A DNA stretch of 64,000 bases from Pegoplata infirma (Eukaryota; Arthropoda; Insecta; Diptera; Anthomyiidae), in contig OY992536.1 of assembly GCA_963921195.1 (NCBI GenBank), positions 176,584,995 to 176,648,994 of the forward strand, read 5' to 3'. Position 1 is the first letter of the stretch; every line of letters begins with the position of its first letter. The notes beneath the pieces are model-generated. The model was not told the origin of the DNA and did no database searches. It worked only from the letters and a program-made list of their open reading frames with translations. The translations under genes were made by a program, and so were the position numbers. Of this stretch, positions 44,933-56,571 are shown in pieces.

Positions 44933-46753
44933 CACCAATGCTTTTAAAACTTGTTTACCACGTGGCATTTAAAGTGAACAAAATCTGAAATTCGGGGTTT
45001 TGCTTATAACTTTTGAACCACTTGATCGATTGAGCTGAAATGCAATACTAAACAGACCTGAGGAACGGCAAAGATTCGAAAGTTATCGTGTTCTGTATCA
45101 CGTAAATTTGTGAAAACCCTTTGCCGAAATTTACTCCTTTGCTCATAACTTTTGAACCATCGGACCGATTTGGCTGGATTGCAATACCAAATGACCAACA
45201 TATATGCCAAACTTCGGTAGCCTCTGTGAAGTCTTTCAAAAGTTAGCGTGTTTTCTACAGACGGACAGACAGACAGACACACGGACGGACGGACGGACAT
45301 CGCTAGATTGACTTAAAATCGATCGAGGATCATGAATATATCGTCGCTGCTCCGTCGTGATTTGGTATGTGACATTTTTGGATTTTTTTTTTATTGCATA
45401 ATATGAAACCTCTATAGGGCATCCGTCTGCCCACTAAACCGTTTAGCGATATCTTGAATGGTTTGGAAGTTACCAAAAGTAGCTATGTAAAATCCATATG
45501 AAAATGTTCCAAAAAAAAGTGGTATGTGTAGTTAAAAACCAGTTTTTGTTAAGAAAACGTTTGCAAATATAAACATTTTTGCTTAAAATTTTTAACATAA
45601 CGGTTTTAGGGCATGCTTACATACTATACTAAAAAATGAAGTATGAGATCACATTTTAAAGGGATGCTGCCATTATAAAAAAACGATTTTTCGCGATTTT
45701 CAAAAAAAGTTATATGTACCCAAAAAGTTTTTTTGCAGAAATTAATTACATACATTAGTCTTTTCATACACATGAAATCAATTCGGAAAATTAATTATAG
45801 GGTTGCAAAAAAAACGCAAAATCATTAAAATATGAGAAAAATCGCGATTTTCAACATTTTAACGCAAACATTTTCGTTCAAATTTGTACTATTATATCGT
45901 TATGAGTCTAATTCCCATTTCCCATTCCAAAAAAATTTGCATTTGTAAATGAAGAATTTTTTTAATAAAAAAACTGCAACAAAATGTGCATAACTTTAAC
46001 GATGATTTCCATGAAAACTGTTCCATTGCACTATAGGAAATTTTACCCATTTTTTGGCCAAAAGTCAAAATTAAAATTTTTGCAGACATTATTTTTTTTC
46101 ACATTAATATAAAAAAAACTTAACAAAGTAAACAATTCTTTCTCAATTTTTCGACAGAATTGATGTACTGTCACTTTATCAGTAGTTTTTCTTGCAATTT
46201 CTTACTTAGTTATAAAATAACGATTGAGAGCAGCGAATTTTGTGATAGCTTCTAACAAAAGTTTTTATATTAAGAAGTTATAGTTTTTAAAAGCTAAAAA
46301 ATGGAAAATAATGTTGAAGATGAGTACTTTAATGATAAATAGTGAAATGTTGGTGAACGCATCTATTAGATCGATTTAATTGGAAAAATTGAAGTGACCT
46401 TAAGAAGAACTTATTGAAATATGAATTGGAATTTTATTTGGACTTTAAAAGAAATGATAGCATATGTTAGCTATACAACCATAAAAGTTCTCTAGGACAA
46501 TCAATTACCTTCCGAATTTATTAAATTTCAAGGTCGGATATGTGCAAACTTTTTTTAAAAACGCATTTTTCCAGGTGACTACTGAGTGCCAAATTCAGAG
46601 TTATTTAATACATGGCGAGAGAAATAAAACAAAGGTGGATAAGGAGCCGCTATTTCTGGCCATTTCTTTTCATACATTGCTGAGAGTGAATGTTTCGAAA
46701 ACGTTAAACAATACATAAAGGAGGAATTAAGAATATTTTGTTCAAATATAAAT

Positions 46754-47026
46754 ATGAAAAGGATAAAAAGTTGTAGGAGTTTGAAAGTTTTTGAAAGACA
46801 GCATGCTGTTTGGCTTAAAGGCAATACTTGGCTAAGAAAACTTAAAACGCAGCCTGCCTCTACTAAATCGAAACCTGGGCGAGCGCAATTAACTTTTTTG
46901 TCAAAATCTGCGAGAACAAAAATACGAGTTACAGCAGAAATCTCTAAAGATCTAAATAGGGAAGTTGAGCCCCTAACTCTTGCTTCATCTACGGCTGCCA
47001 GTAGTGGCATTTTGAAATGTAGTTGA
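46754..47026 (+). pseudogene. Fragment of a possible transposon-borne gene (90 aa)
   Basis: Higher in GC and lower in repeats than everything around it, and open for 90 codons. Residues about 13-65 read FERQHAVWLKGNTWLRKL, then KSKPGRAQLTFLSKSARTK. This recalls uncharacterised arthropod and Hydra proteins with a short GRP-x-x-x-F followed by R(S/T)K-R pattern, often found in transposon-rich DNA. The resemblance is from memory and uncertain. Upstream, 46300 starts a 13-codon frame (MENNVEDEYFNDK) that stops, and later frames are broken, so an intact product is unlikely. The overlapping minus frame 46579-47010 has no such features. Confidence 0.35.
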
Positions 47027-47144
47027 CGACTTGGAACTCAAAAATCAAATTTTTGAATAAAATCCTTATTAAAAAGTAACTTTGTTTGACACTTCTTAAA
47101 ATTGTTAAAATAAATTTCTACTGTTATCTTCGAAAGTTAGTGTA

Positions 47145-47309
47145 CACTCAAAAAAAAAAATAAAATAGTAAAAACAGTTTAGAAAACGATATAATCTATC
47201 AAGGATCTAAAAAATCTTAGATGCGGCAACTTATAACCCGGGAACCCTCTTTGGAACTAATTATTAGGTAATTTTTTAGGTAACTTTACTAATTTTTTTT
47301 TTTTGAGTG
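47145..47309. mobile_element. Short CAC-ended MITE
   Basis: CACTCAAAAAAAAAAATAAAA to TTTTTTTTTTGAGTG, TA at 47143-47144 and 47310-47311. 165 bp, inside the 45342-47990 element. TTAGGTAA words lie inside. Confidence 0.75.
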
Positions 47310-48599
47310 TATGAAAACCTTTAAGAGTCACTCCCTCCCTCTAAAGAGTCTTCCAAAAGTCAAATAAAAAAAATCAGTCAAATCGGTCCAGCCGTTTGGC
47401 TGTAAATAATTTTGGCCAAAAAAAGGGTAAAATTTCCTATAGTGCATTGATTCAAAAACGGACTTCACCATTGAAATAAGCATGCCCAAATTATATAGAA
47501 ATGATGGTCAGATCTCATGGCACAAATTTCAGGAACATTTTTTTGAGTAAAATTTTTTCGCTAAAAAAAATAAAATTCATTGAAGCAACAGCACTTGGAT
47601 GCAGATATGTACAAAATATGGGATTTAAAAGTGTATTTACTATCACTTTAATGAATATTACAATTTTTTGCACTATTATTAAATTTTATAACTTAAGTTC
47701 TATGAACAAAAACGGTCATGTGTATAAAAATGTCCAAAAATAAAAAAAATAATACCAAAAATGTTCCAACAAAATGTGTTATGTGTAGTTTTTTATGTAA
47801 TTCGTTAATATCTTCGTTTTAGCTAAAAAATCATTCTTTTTTTTGTGGTACACATCTATAAAACATCGTTATGTATTTTAAAGACGCTTGACTTTTATAA
47901 AATATGGCAAAATGGCAAAATAAAACGGTTTTTTTGCTCTCCTGAAAACTTCATTAAAAACACATACCAAATTACGACGGAGCAGCGACGATATATACTT
48001 TATGAATATACAAACTTATATATACCCTCTATCACTAGAGTGGAGGCTATAAAAAATTAAAAAGAAAAAAAAAATTTTCCTATTTACAAAATAATTTTTT
48101 AGGCCTTCCCGAGTAAAAATGTGAAGATATAATTATATCTAACTATATATGATTATACACACAAAAAAATAATCGAGGTAACAATACCTTAGCTGGCATA
48201 GGTATTTATTTTTTCTTTGAAATCAAAAATATAAGGTTTATTACCTTAGCAATATGTAATTTAAATACCCATTGGCTATGCAACTTTTACTATTCAAATT
48301 AGGTAGAACTTCGAAAAATTTTTTGACAATAATTTTAAAATTAAGAAAAAATACAAACATCAAAAATTTTTTAAAAGTTGTTAAACGCAATAAAAATCAA
48401 ATCATAAAAATTAACAATTCGCGAAAAATTAGACCAGCAAGGTAATTAACTTTATTAGCAAATTAATTATGTAAAAATAAATCAATTATTTTACAGTTTT
48501 TTAGATAACGTAAGAAGTCTTCAAGAACTAACGATCCAGCGACCCAGTTTTAAGAAGCATTATTTGTAATAAAAAAACTCATCAAGAATACTAGAATTA

Positions 48600-50545
48600 A
48601 GAAAAATCTCAGAATCATCTATATTTCTCAACCGTATTTCCACATAGAAAAAATGCGAAAAAAGATATTTTCTATAAAAAATATTTCAAAATCTGCGAAT
48701 TTTTTGTAAAAAAAAGTCTCAGAATCTAAAAATCTTTCAGTCACAGTTCCATAGATGTTTTCTGCAAAAATTATTTGATTCTGAAACAATTTTTCGAAAG
48801 AAAAATTCTCCGATTCTGATACATTTTTTCTACAGAAAAATTTTCAGATTCCGATACATTTTTTCTATTGAAAAATTCTCAGATTCTGAGACATTTTTGC
48901 TATAGAAAAATTCTCAGATTCTGAGACATTTTTTTTATAGAAAAATTCTCAGATTCTGAGACATTTTTTCTATAGAAAAATTCTCAGATTCTGAGACATT
49001 TTTTCTATAGAAAAATTCTCAGATTCTGAGACATTTTTTCTGTAGAAAAATTCTCAGATTCTGAAACATTTTTTCTGAGATTTTTCTATAGAAAAATGAT
49101 TCAGAATCTGAAATTTTTTCTATAGAAATCAGAGTTTTTCTATACAAAAAGAATCAGAGTTTTTCTATACAAAAATTTATCAGAATCTGAGATTTTTTCT
49201 ATACAGAAATGCCTCAGAATCTGAGATTTTTCTATACAAAAATGTCTCAGAATCTGAGATTTTTTTTATAGAAAAATGTCTTAGAATGTCCATAGATAAA
49301 ATGTCTCAATTTCTTTAGAAGATTCAGAGATTTTTTTCAAGATATTATATAGAAAAGAATCTGAGAATTTGTGTATAGAAAAAAATTTACAGAATCTCGG
49401 AAATTTTCTATTGAAAAATACCTCAGATTCTGAAAACTTTTGAAAAGAAAAAACGTCTCAGAATCTCAGAGTTTTTCTATAGAAAAATACTCAGATTTTT
49501 AGACAATTTTCCTACAGAAAAATGTCTCTAAGAATATGAGATTTTTTCTATAGAAAAAAATTTATCAAAATCTGAGATTTTTTCTATTCAAAAATGTCTC
49601 AGAATATGAGATTTTTTCTATACAAAAATGTGTCAGAATCTGAGATTTTTTCTATACAAAAATGTCTCAGAATCTGAGATTTTTTTCTGTAGAAAAATGT
49701 CTCGGAATCTTAAATTTTTTCTATAGAAAAATCTCTCAGAATCTGAGAGTTTTTCTATACAAAAATTTATCAGAATCTTAGATTTTTTCTATACAAAAAT
49801 GTCTCAGAATCTGCGTTCTTTTTTCTATACAAAAATGTCTTATCTGAGAGTTTTTCTATTCAAAAATGTCTCAGAATCTAAGATTTTTTTCTATACAAAA
49901 ATGTCTCGGAATCTCAGATTTTTTCTTTTGAAAAATGTGTCAGAATCCGAAATTTTTTATATAGTAAAATTGTCAGATTCTAACTCTTAGATTCTGAACA
50001 TTTTTTCTACAGAAAAATTCTCAAACTCTGAGACATTTTTTCTACAGAAAATGTCACAGATTCTGAGACATTTTTTCAATAGAAAAATTCTCAGATTCTG
50101 AGACATTTTTTTCTATAGAAAAATACTCAGATTTTGAGAAATTTTTTCTTTAGAAAAATTCTCAGATCCTGAAACATATTTTCTGTAGAAAAATTCTTAG
50201 ATTCTGAGACATGTTTTCTACATAAAAATTCTCAGATCCTGAGACATATTTTCTATAGAAAAATTATCAGATTCTGAGACATTTTTTCTATAGAAAAATT
50301 CTCAGATTCTGACACAATTTTCTATAGAAAAGTTCTCATATTCTGAATTGTGAGACATTTTTCTATAGAAAAATTTTCAGATTCTGAGATTTCAGATTTT
50401 TTAAAAGAAAAAATATCCAGAAACTGAGTATTTTCTGTAGAAAAGTTTTAGAATCTGAGAGTATTTCTATTTAAAAATGTTTAATAACAGAAAAATTTTC
50501 AGATTTTGAGTTCTTCATAAAGTTCTGAGACATTTTTCTTATTAT
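48600..50545. repeat. 35-bp dyad satellite, array 7 (largest)
   Basis: About 1.9 kb of TCTCAGATTCTGAGACATTT and TCTATAGAAAAA units. Polarity flips near 49075 (to CAGAATCTGAGATTTTTTCT) and back near 49985. The units at 48880-49060 are nearly identical to each other, the most homogeneous stretch of this satellite here. The frame 49799-49990 is satellite translation. Confidence 0.92.
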
Positions 50546-50792
50546 CAACTTTTCTTTAAAATTAAAAAAAAAATAAATTAATTAAAAATAATAAACTTTT
50601 CGTAGTTTTTATTTAAATTTTAAAAGGAAATGGTGTGAAAAAGCCATTACTAATACAAGGTAATACTACCTAATTATTTACGTAATATCACCTATTTATC
50701 AATGCTATTTTACCTAAAAAGCTAAGGTATATTTCTGTCAACCATTATAAATTTTCGAACATAGGAATTACCTTAGCTTTTAAGTAACATTA

Positions 50793-52157
50793 CACTCAAA
50801 AAAATACGTTAGTAAAAAAATTTGTAAAGCGGTTTGTAACTCAACTTTACCACTTTTTTACTAAATTCTACTAAAAAATCAATTTTTAGTAATTCTTATT
50901 AGTAAACTCGCTTTTCAAACTATTAATTTTATACTGATTTTTTAATAATTTTTTCAGTTGATTTTTTAAAGATTATCGTACTAACTTTTGATAATTATTT
51001 TGTAAATTTTACAATATTAGTTAGTAAATTTCGTTTTTTTTTCTCTAGAAAACCTATACACTATAATTAAAAATATTTTATTTTATTAAAATATTTGGAA
51101 ATTAAAAAAAAATAAATAAAAAAAATATATTATTAGTTATTTTTTAACGATAAAACTGCGCTTTGATGAGTATGAATATGTTTATTATTTTTAATATTCA
51201 TTTACGCATCATTAGTTTTTTTTTCAATTTAAAAACAAAAATAGAGACAAGAGAAGACATGCAAAATTTAAAAAACAATGCCGACCTTTTCAAATGGAAA
51301 ATTTCCATAAAACATCAGTTTTTTTTTCTTTCTTCTTTACTTGCAAAATTTTTTTGTTTATGCTATCCACGAATATTTTTTTCTCACGCACATAAAGGGT
51401 TGATTTTTGTGTAACTTACTTTATGCCTTTCTTTGAATATTTTAGTCACAAAATAACATTCGATCGGTGAACATCGCGCGACTGGTAAAATGAATAAAAA
51501 AATGTACAAAAATAATATTACAACAAAAAAACCATAGCAGGTAACCAAATCTTTAAGCATTTTTTGTTTAAAATTATGTAACTCGTTTTTTATTTTTAGA
51601 ATAATAAAGCAAAATAGAAAATGATGACAACAGGTAACAATTGTATATTTATGTGATCTATTTAAAACATTATGTTGATATATATTTTCTTATTTTAGTT
51701 CACCGTACACCAATTTATTCAACATCAATCTTCAAAGAATTAATTTTATATGGTAGTATGTATATTTTGTATTAAAAAAATGTGTTCAATATTTTCTCTT
51801 TTTTAGATCGAAAATTCTAACAAAAACTGACTTGCATGGAAATAGTTATTGGCGACAACAAGCGCAATACGCAATTTACATGATGTATACAAATACAAAA
51901 AATTAAAAACTACACAATTTACAATTTTTTTACAAAAAAAGTTAATATTATTTACAAACGCGTTTTAAAATCCATTTTACAAAAATTGTACAAAAAAATT
52001 TAGTAATACTAATTTTTTTAGTATTTTCAAGATTACTAATTTTTGAAAACCAAAGTTTGTAATGGTAACTGAAAAAGTTATCGGGCACAAATTGAAAACT
52101 TTATTAGTAATGGTAACAGACTTTTTTGTAAGGAATACTAACAAATTTTTATGAGTG
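50793..52157. mobile_element. CAC-ended element (word TTAGTAAA)
   Basis: CACTCAAAAAAATACGTTAG to CTAACAAATTTTTATGAGTG, TA at 50791-50792 and 52158-52159. Subterminal words TTAGTAAAAA, ACTAATTTTT and TTTTGTAAA occur in both orientations. The core (51110-51900) is non-repetitive with no recognised gene. The frame 51163-51414 has no domains. Confidence 0.8.
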
Positions 52158-52363
52158 TACCTTTTAACTTAGCAAATGCCCCGTTTGCCTGGCGCTAAGG
52201 TATTTTTATACTATAATTTTAGGTAATATTACCTCGATTTTTTTTTTGTGTGTATATATTTATATCTTATACAAGATCAAATTATATATAACGAGATATG
52301 TTTGATCTGTTGCTATATATAACGAGATCTTGTATCATATCTGGTTATATCTTCTATGATATA

Positions 52364-53364
52364 CAGTAGCGAGAAAAAAAAATGCAACGTTGCCTTATGA
52401 TTTTCAGAATCGCGTCTTAACTTATTTATGCCTCCAGTTAATCTGATACTTTGGACTTTGTTTTCAATAGTCACTGTTAAATTATTTACGTGATTATGGG
52501 TTTAATATCTTTGTTATGGCGACCGGCGAACATAATTTAAGCCATCAGAGCCAAATAAATTAAATTTGGATTCATCGCTTCACAAAACTTTGGCTTACTA
52601 CTCCTTTGACCAATGGAGATAGCGTCTGGCAAAGTCGAGCCGTTTTTTCTTATTGACCTTACTTATGAGTGGTTTCTTGGCTGGTCTTCTAGCAAACAAA
52701 TTTGCCTCTTTCAATCGATTTCCGACAGTATGAACGCTAATAGGAACTCCAAATTGTTCATTTGCGTAGTTGACAACATCAACCGCCGTCTTTCGTGGCT
52801 CGATTATTACCATTTTTATCATTTGGCGGCCTTGACGGGCAGTAGATTTACGTGGTCGACCACTTTCTAAGTTTCTATTCACTTTTTTCTTTGACGGAAC
52901 CGCGATGCAATCGGCAAACCGTAGATTTATTCACACCAAATTAACGGGCCACTTCGTTCATTGGTTTACCTTCTTTCAAAGCCTGGACAATTGAAAATTT
53001 GCTTTCAGCTGATAGCTGTTTGTTTCTATTATAAAATTAATAGTTTTAAAATTTGTTTTAAAACTATTAAATTTTCATTTTTATAACAAAAGATTACTTA
53101 CTTTTATTTCTAAAAGTTACACTTCTAATCTAATACTAATTGCGTTGCATTTTTTTTTCTCGCCAAATTTGCTCACTTTTTTTAAAAAATATAAAAAAAT
53201 TTAAGTTTTAGGAAAAGCAAACCCCAATTATTGATGCAATTAATTATATTAAATTGTAACGAATCAAAAAACAAAAGAAGACTTCGATTGGATAACCGTT
53301 ATTAATATTGAGTATCGATAGAATATCATATGGCACAGAGTTGCATTTTTTTTTCTCGCTACTG
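52364..53364 (-). mobile_element. Tc1-like transposon relic, TA TSD
   Basis: Ends CAGTAGCGAGAAAAAAAAAT and ATTTTTTTTTCTCGCTACTG with TA outside (52362-52363 and 53365-53366). 1001 bp, so most of the catalytic region is deleted. It lies in the AT-rich part of the CCCGAG element. Confidence 0.92.
52519..53030 (-). pseudogene. Tc1-like transposase, broken and truncated
   Basis: Reading the minus strand from 53030, the N-terminal helix-turn-helix is visible (QLSAESKFSIVQALKEGKP then MNEVAR), with a stop straight after AR. Next comes NKSTVCRLHR, then a shift into the frame that holds SGRPRKSTARQGRQMIKMV and the second DNA-binding domain (to 52598). A piece with DESKFNLFGSDGLNYVRR (52519-52578) follows stops; its D is the probable first acidic residue of the DDE/DDD triad. 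The rest of the catalytic core is absent. The enzyme is dead. A full-length Tc1 transposase is about 340 aa. Confidence 0.88.
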
Positions 53365-53369
53365 TATAT

Positions 53370-53937
53370 CACTATAGCAAGATTTATATCCATATCAAAT
53401 ATACAATTAATCAAACAACTAAGCTTATGTAAGATTTCAATTGTAAATGAACACCCTCTATTTTAAAATCTCCGTTATTTGTTTTGATACCAAATAAAAA
53501 CAAAATTGAATATGTAAATACAAAATAAAAAAGTTCGAATTTTCTGTCAATTGAAAAATACCAAAATATAAAAAAATATGAATTTTGAAAAAAAACATAA
53601 AATTTTTATTATTTTTATCAAAATAAATAAAAATTAATTTGAATTGAGCTGTTTGTAATGTTAACGTAAGTATTTTAGTGATGACCACGAAAATTAAGAA
53701 ATAAATTATAAAAAATTTCTCTCGATTTGCAGATTGGCTTGAAATGGTAAAACAAATTCAATACTCAAACTTTGATTATTGTGATGCAGATTGAGGAAGT
53801 TTTCCCAACAATATTCGATGTATATAAAAATGAATGACAACATGAAATCGGATGCATATGAAATCGGAAAAATTTCAAGAGGATCCGTTTGTTTAAAATT
53901 TATCTTCGAACCGTTATTTTTTTTATACACAATTTTC
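53370..53937. other. No gene; AT-rich part of the CCCGAG-type element
   Basis: Minus frames at 53458-53688 and 53706-53984 are open by chance in A/T-rich sequence; no domains seen. Confidence 0.45.
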
Positions 53938-54439
53938 CAGTCGGCAAAAAAAAAATACCGCTGACAAACTGCTGAATCTTTCATTTGATATTGCTCACAT
54001 CGTCATACAATTATTTTTCAAACGTCCCCAATGACAAGTCATCAGTTGGTCAGCAGTACCAGCTTCGGTGCCCACCAACGATTTGTTTAGACAACCGCTG
54101 ACCAACTGCTGACTTGTCTTTATGGACATTTGTAACAATTGAACAGTTCATGCGAATAAAAGTCCATTTGTATAATTTTACAAATGACGATAAAAACGCT
54201 GGAAACGGTTAAAACGAATATTTTTCCAACATATTTGCATAATGCATTTATCCATTAATGCAAAAAACTTCACAAAAATGTTAGTTTTTACCTTTTCCTG
54301 CTTTTTTATCGTCATTTGTTAAATTATACAAATGGTCTATTCGTCCTTATTCGCATGAACTGTTTAGTTGTATGAAGATGCCAGCATTTTTATAAAGGGA
54401 GTATCAGCAGTATGTCAGCGATGATATTTTTGCCAACTA
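53938..54439. mobile_element. Word-element with AGTCGGCAAAAA-like ends (word GCTGACCAACTGCTGA)
   Basis: Left AGTCGGCAAAAAAAAAATAC then CGCTGACAAACTGCTGA. The right ends CAGCAGTATGTCAGCGATGA then TATTTTTGCCAACT. Inner pairs are TCAGTTGGTCAGC (54037) with GCTGACCAACTGCTGAC (54100), and ACAGTTCATGCGAATAAAAG (54143) with its inverse ending at 54364. No clear TSD. Confidence 0.6.
54142..54364. repeat. Hairpin with arms of about 60 bp
   Basis: AACAGTTCATGCGAATAA and CATTTGTATAATTTTACAAATGACGATAAAAA on the left match the inverse on the right with few changes. Spacer about 100 bp. Confidence 0.8.
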
Positions 54440-54986
54440 AGTTTATACAAAGTAATACTTGGCCCTTGATGTTAGGCACATGTTTCTTGATTATTACGAT
54501 AAAACAGTGCAATACATCGTGAGTAAAAAAGTTAACAGATCGAAGAGTTTATTTTTAATCTTGTATGTAGATTTAATATTTAAATATTGTAGTTTTTATT
54601 TTTGAATACCCAATTTATTTTTAAACTGTTTTTATATGTATTATACGTTAAAACATTATTATCATTTAAATACTAAATAAAATTAAATAACAACCATTTA
54701 AAATAAAAATATAATTATTATTTGTTCTAAACAATAGAAATTTTTGAAAAAATCAATATACATACATATGCTACAATATCAATTCTGATCAAATGAGATC
54801 TTATAAGATCACAATATATGTGGGCCAAATGTCGGATCCAACGAAATCTAATTTGATCAGTTTGTATCAGAACTGATCAAAACAGATATAATTAGATCAG
54901 GTCAATTTCCAGATCTTATAAGATCTGATTATACATTGAGCAAGATTAAATTAGATCTGGTGCAATATCAAAATTTTTACTCGGGT

Positions 54987-55092
54987 TTATTCATAATACT
55001 TAAAGTGTACTTAAAGTAGGTTTATTTGACAAATATTCATGCAATATCAGTCAAATAAACCTACATTAGATTTAATTTACTCATTATGAATA
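54987..55092. repeat. 106-bp hairpin beside the CCCGAG cap
   Basis: TTATTCATAATACTTAAA and GTAGGTTTATTTGAC pair with GTCAAATAAACCTAC and ATTATGAATA; loop about 19 nt. It could be a small MITE or a hairpin RNA. Confidence 0.7.
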
Positions 55093-55710
55093 GCCCAGTT
55101 AGAATTTGGAATAGTTTTTAAAAAAATAAATTTCAATTTGTGTTTGTGGTAATTTATACCAAAATATGCAAAAATATGCACTTAAAAGTTGGAAATATGC
55201 ACAAAATATGCACTTAAAACCAAAATATGCAAAAATATGCATTTTCATCAAAATATACAAAAATATGCAATAACAAATCGATGCAATTTTAACGCAAATT
55301 TCTTGATTCGGAAAGATAATTGATCGACATCCTTTTTAGACTATTGACAAAAAACATGCATTTGCATGAAAATCACATCCCTATATATAATTATCAAGGA
55401 GAGGACTTTCATGCAAATGCATGTTTTCCCCCTTTGGTCTTAGAACAGCATAAACAAGATATCTTTGCGAATCAAAGAATTTGCTTTAAAATGGCATCGA
55501 TTCGTAAGTGCATATTTTGCTTAAAATGCATATTTTTGCATATTTTGCTATTATTTCGCTATAAATGCATATTTTTAGGTCATATTTTGTATAAATTTTA
55601 GTTTTTTAACTATTTTTTAGTATTTTTTTAGCTGTTTTTAAGATTTTTTTTTTTGTTAATTTTTTTTTGCATTAAATCAATTATTGCATTTTTTTAGATA
55701 ATTTTTATTA

Positions 55711-56339
55711 TACCCTCAACCTAGTGATAGAGGGTATATATAAGTTTGTCTTTCCGTTTGTAACTCATCGAAATATCGGTCTGGGACCCCATAAAGTATA
55801 TATATTCATGATCCCCGATGGATTTTAAGACATTCTAGCGATGTCCGTCTGTCCGTCGGTCCGTCTGTCTGTGAAAATGGTAATCACGACCAAAATACTA
55901 CATATGGATATGACTGAAACAGTTTCAGTGAAACTTAACACATTTATTGAAAGTTCTCCTGAGAAGTTTGGTATTGCATTTGAGCGATATCGGTTCAGCG
56001 GTTTAAAAGTTATGAACGAAAATGTAAGGACACCTCAAAAATTTTAGCACATTCAACATAACCTAAAAATACAAAATGCTTTAATTCGGCTGCTGGTTGA
56101 CATATGTGAACATAATTGAACACCAAATGGTATTTAAACATGTACGAACATATTTTTTGACAAAAAAATAAAAAAATCTCGGATTTTTTTTTTACCAAAA
56201 ATTTTTTTTCGCGGAAATTTTTTTTCAAATTTTTTTTTATGTAATTTCCTTTTAAAAAAAAGTTTTTTGCAATAATCTTTTTGAAATTGTGAAGGGTATC
56301 ACTACATTCGGCAAAGCCGAATTTAACTTTTTTACTTGT
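55711..56339 (+). mobile_element. mini-me copy 3
   Basis: TATACCCTCAACCTAGTGAT through 'gtttgtaactcatcg', core and a short GTCTGTCCGTCGGTCC tract, to the 3' hairpin ATTCGGCAAAGCCGAAT at 56305-56321 and 'tttttacttgtt'. Complete and directly followed by copy 4. Confidence 0.8.
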
Positions 56340-56571
56340 TATACCCTCCAACTACAGTATGGGGGTATACTCACTTTGTCATTCCGTGTGTAACGCATCG
56401 AAATATCGGTCGGGGACCCCATAAAGTATATATATTATTGATCAGTGATCGATTCTAAGACATTCTAGCGATGTCCGTCCGTCCGTCCGTCTGTCCGTCT
56501 GTAGAAGACACGATACAGTCCAAAATAAAAGAGCTAGACTTCCGAAGTTTGGCACGAATATGTCTTATATT

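Larger units (their letters stand above)
45342..47990. mobile_element. TIR element with CGTCGCTGCTCC ends, possible coding remnant
   Basis: Left CGTCGCTGCTCCGTCGTGAT; right ATTACGACGGAGCAGCGACG, with near-perfect inverse repeats continuing into CACATACCAAAT. Flank ATAT on both sides (45338-45341 and 47991-47994) agrees with the uninterrupted mini-me sequence. The subterminal regions share 'ttatgtgtagtt' and 'gttaatatcttcgttttag'-like stretches. The middle (46290-47030) seems to be a decayed gene. Superfamily not assigned. Confidence 0.8.
44052..48058 (-). mobile_element. mini-me copy 2, inverted and split twice
   Basis: Reads on the minus strand from 48058 ('ataccctctatcactagagtgg') to 44052 (inverse of TTCGGCAAAGTCGAATTTAA...CTTGT). 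Interrupted by 45342-47990 and by the MITE at 44537-44932. The CGGACGGACGGACATCGC microsatellite is at 45261-45305. It is closest to copy 1, which serves as the empty-site reference. The frames at 45004-45300 and 45048-45239 are repeat translation. Confidence 0.8.
48158..52252. mobile_element. CAC-ended element (word ACCTTAG), with satellite inside
   Basis: Left CACACAAAAAAATAATCGAG then GTAAC; right GTTACCTCGA-like stretch ending TTTTTTTGTGTG. TA on both sides (48156-48157 and 52253-52254). TACCTTAGC, GCTAAGGTA and AGGTAATATTACC words in both orientations lie beside the ends. It carries a 1.9-kb satellite array and another CAC-ended element. Confidence 0.8.
48108..54980. mobile_element. CCCGAGTAAAA-type element (words ATATATAAC and GATC), heavily split
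   Basis: Left CCCGAGTAAAAATGTGAAGA; right TTTTTACTCGGG ending at 54980. Non-inserted parts hold ATATAACGAGAT, AGATCTTATAAGATC and GATCAG words. Elements at 48158-52252, 52364-53364 and about 53938-54439 lie inside. Flanking TA is not preserved, so the pairing of these two ends is inference. Confidence 0.5.
43843..55383. mobile_element. hAT-like element with TAGGGATG ends, perfect 8-bp TSD, expanded by insertions
   Basis: Ends are 19 of 20 identical: TAGGGATGAGATTTTCATGC on the left, and the inverse of TAGGGATGTGATTTTCATGC on the right. Flanks TATATAAT at 43835-43842 and 55384-55391 are identical. ATATGCACTAAAA and ATATGCAAAAATATGCA words repeat next to the ends. Most of its length is nested material. 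No transposase is seen. Lies within 43434-59247. Confidence 0.85.

Noticed and set aside
46579..47010. 143-aa minus-strand frame
   Set aside because: Overlaps the plus-strand frame 46754-47026, which has the better protein-like pattern; likely its shadow.
49799..49990. 63-aa frame with repeated MSQNLRSFF-type units
   Set aside because: Translation of the 35-bp dyad satellite.
48600..50545. CRISPR-like array of palindromic repeats
   Set aside because: No unique spacers of constant length, no cas genes, and a eukaryotic context; it is a dyad satellite.
52613..52870. 85-aa plus-strand frame
   Set aside because: Antisense of the Tc1 transposase remnant.
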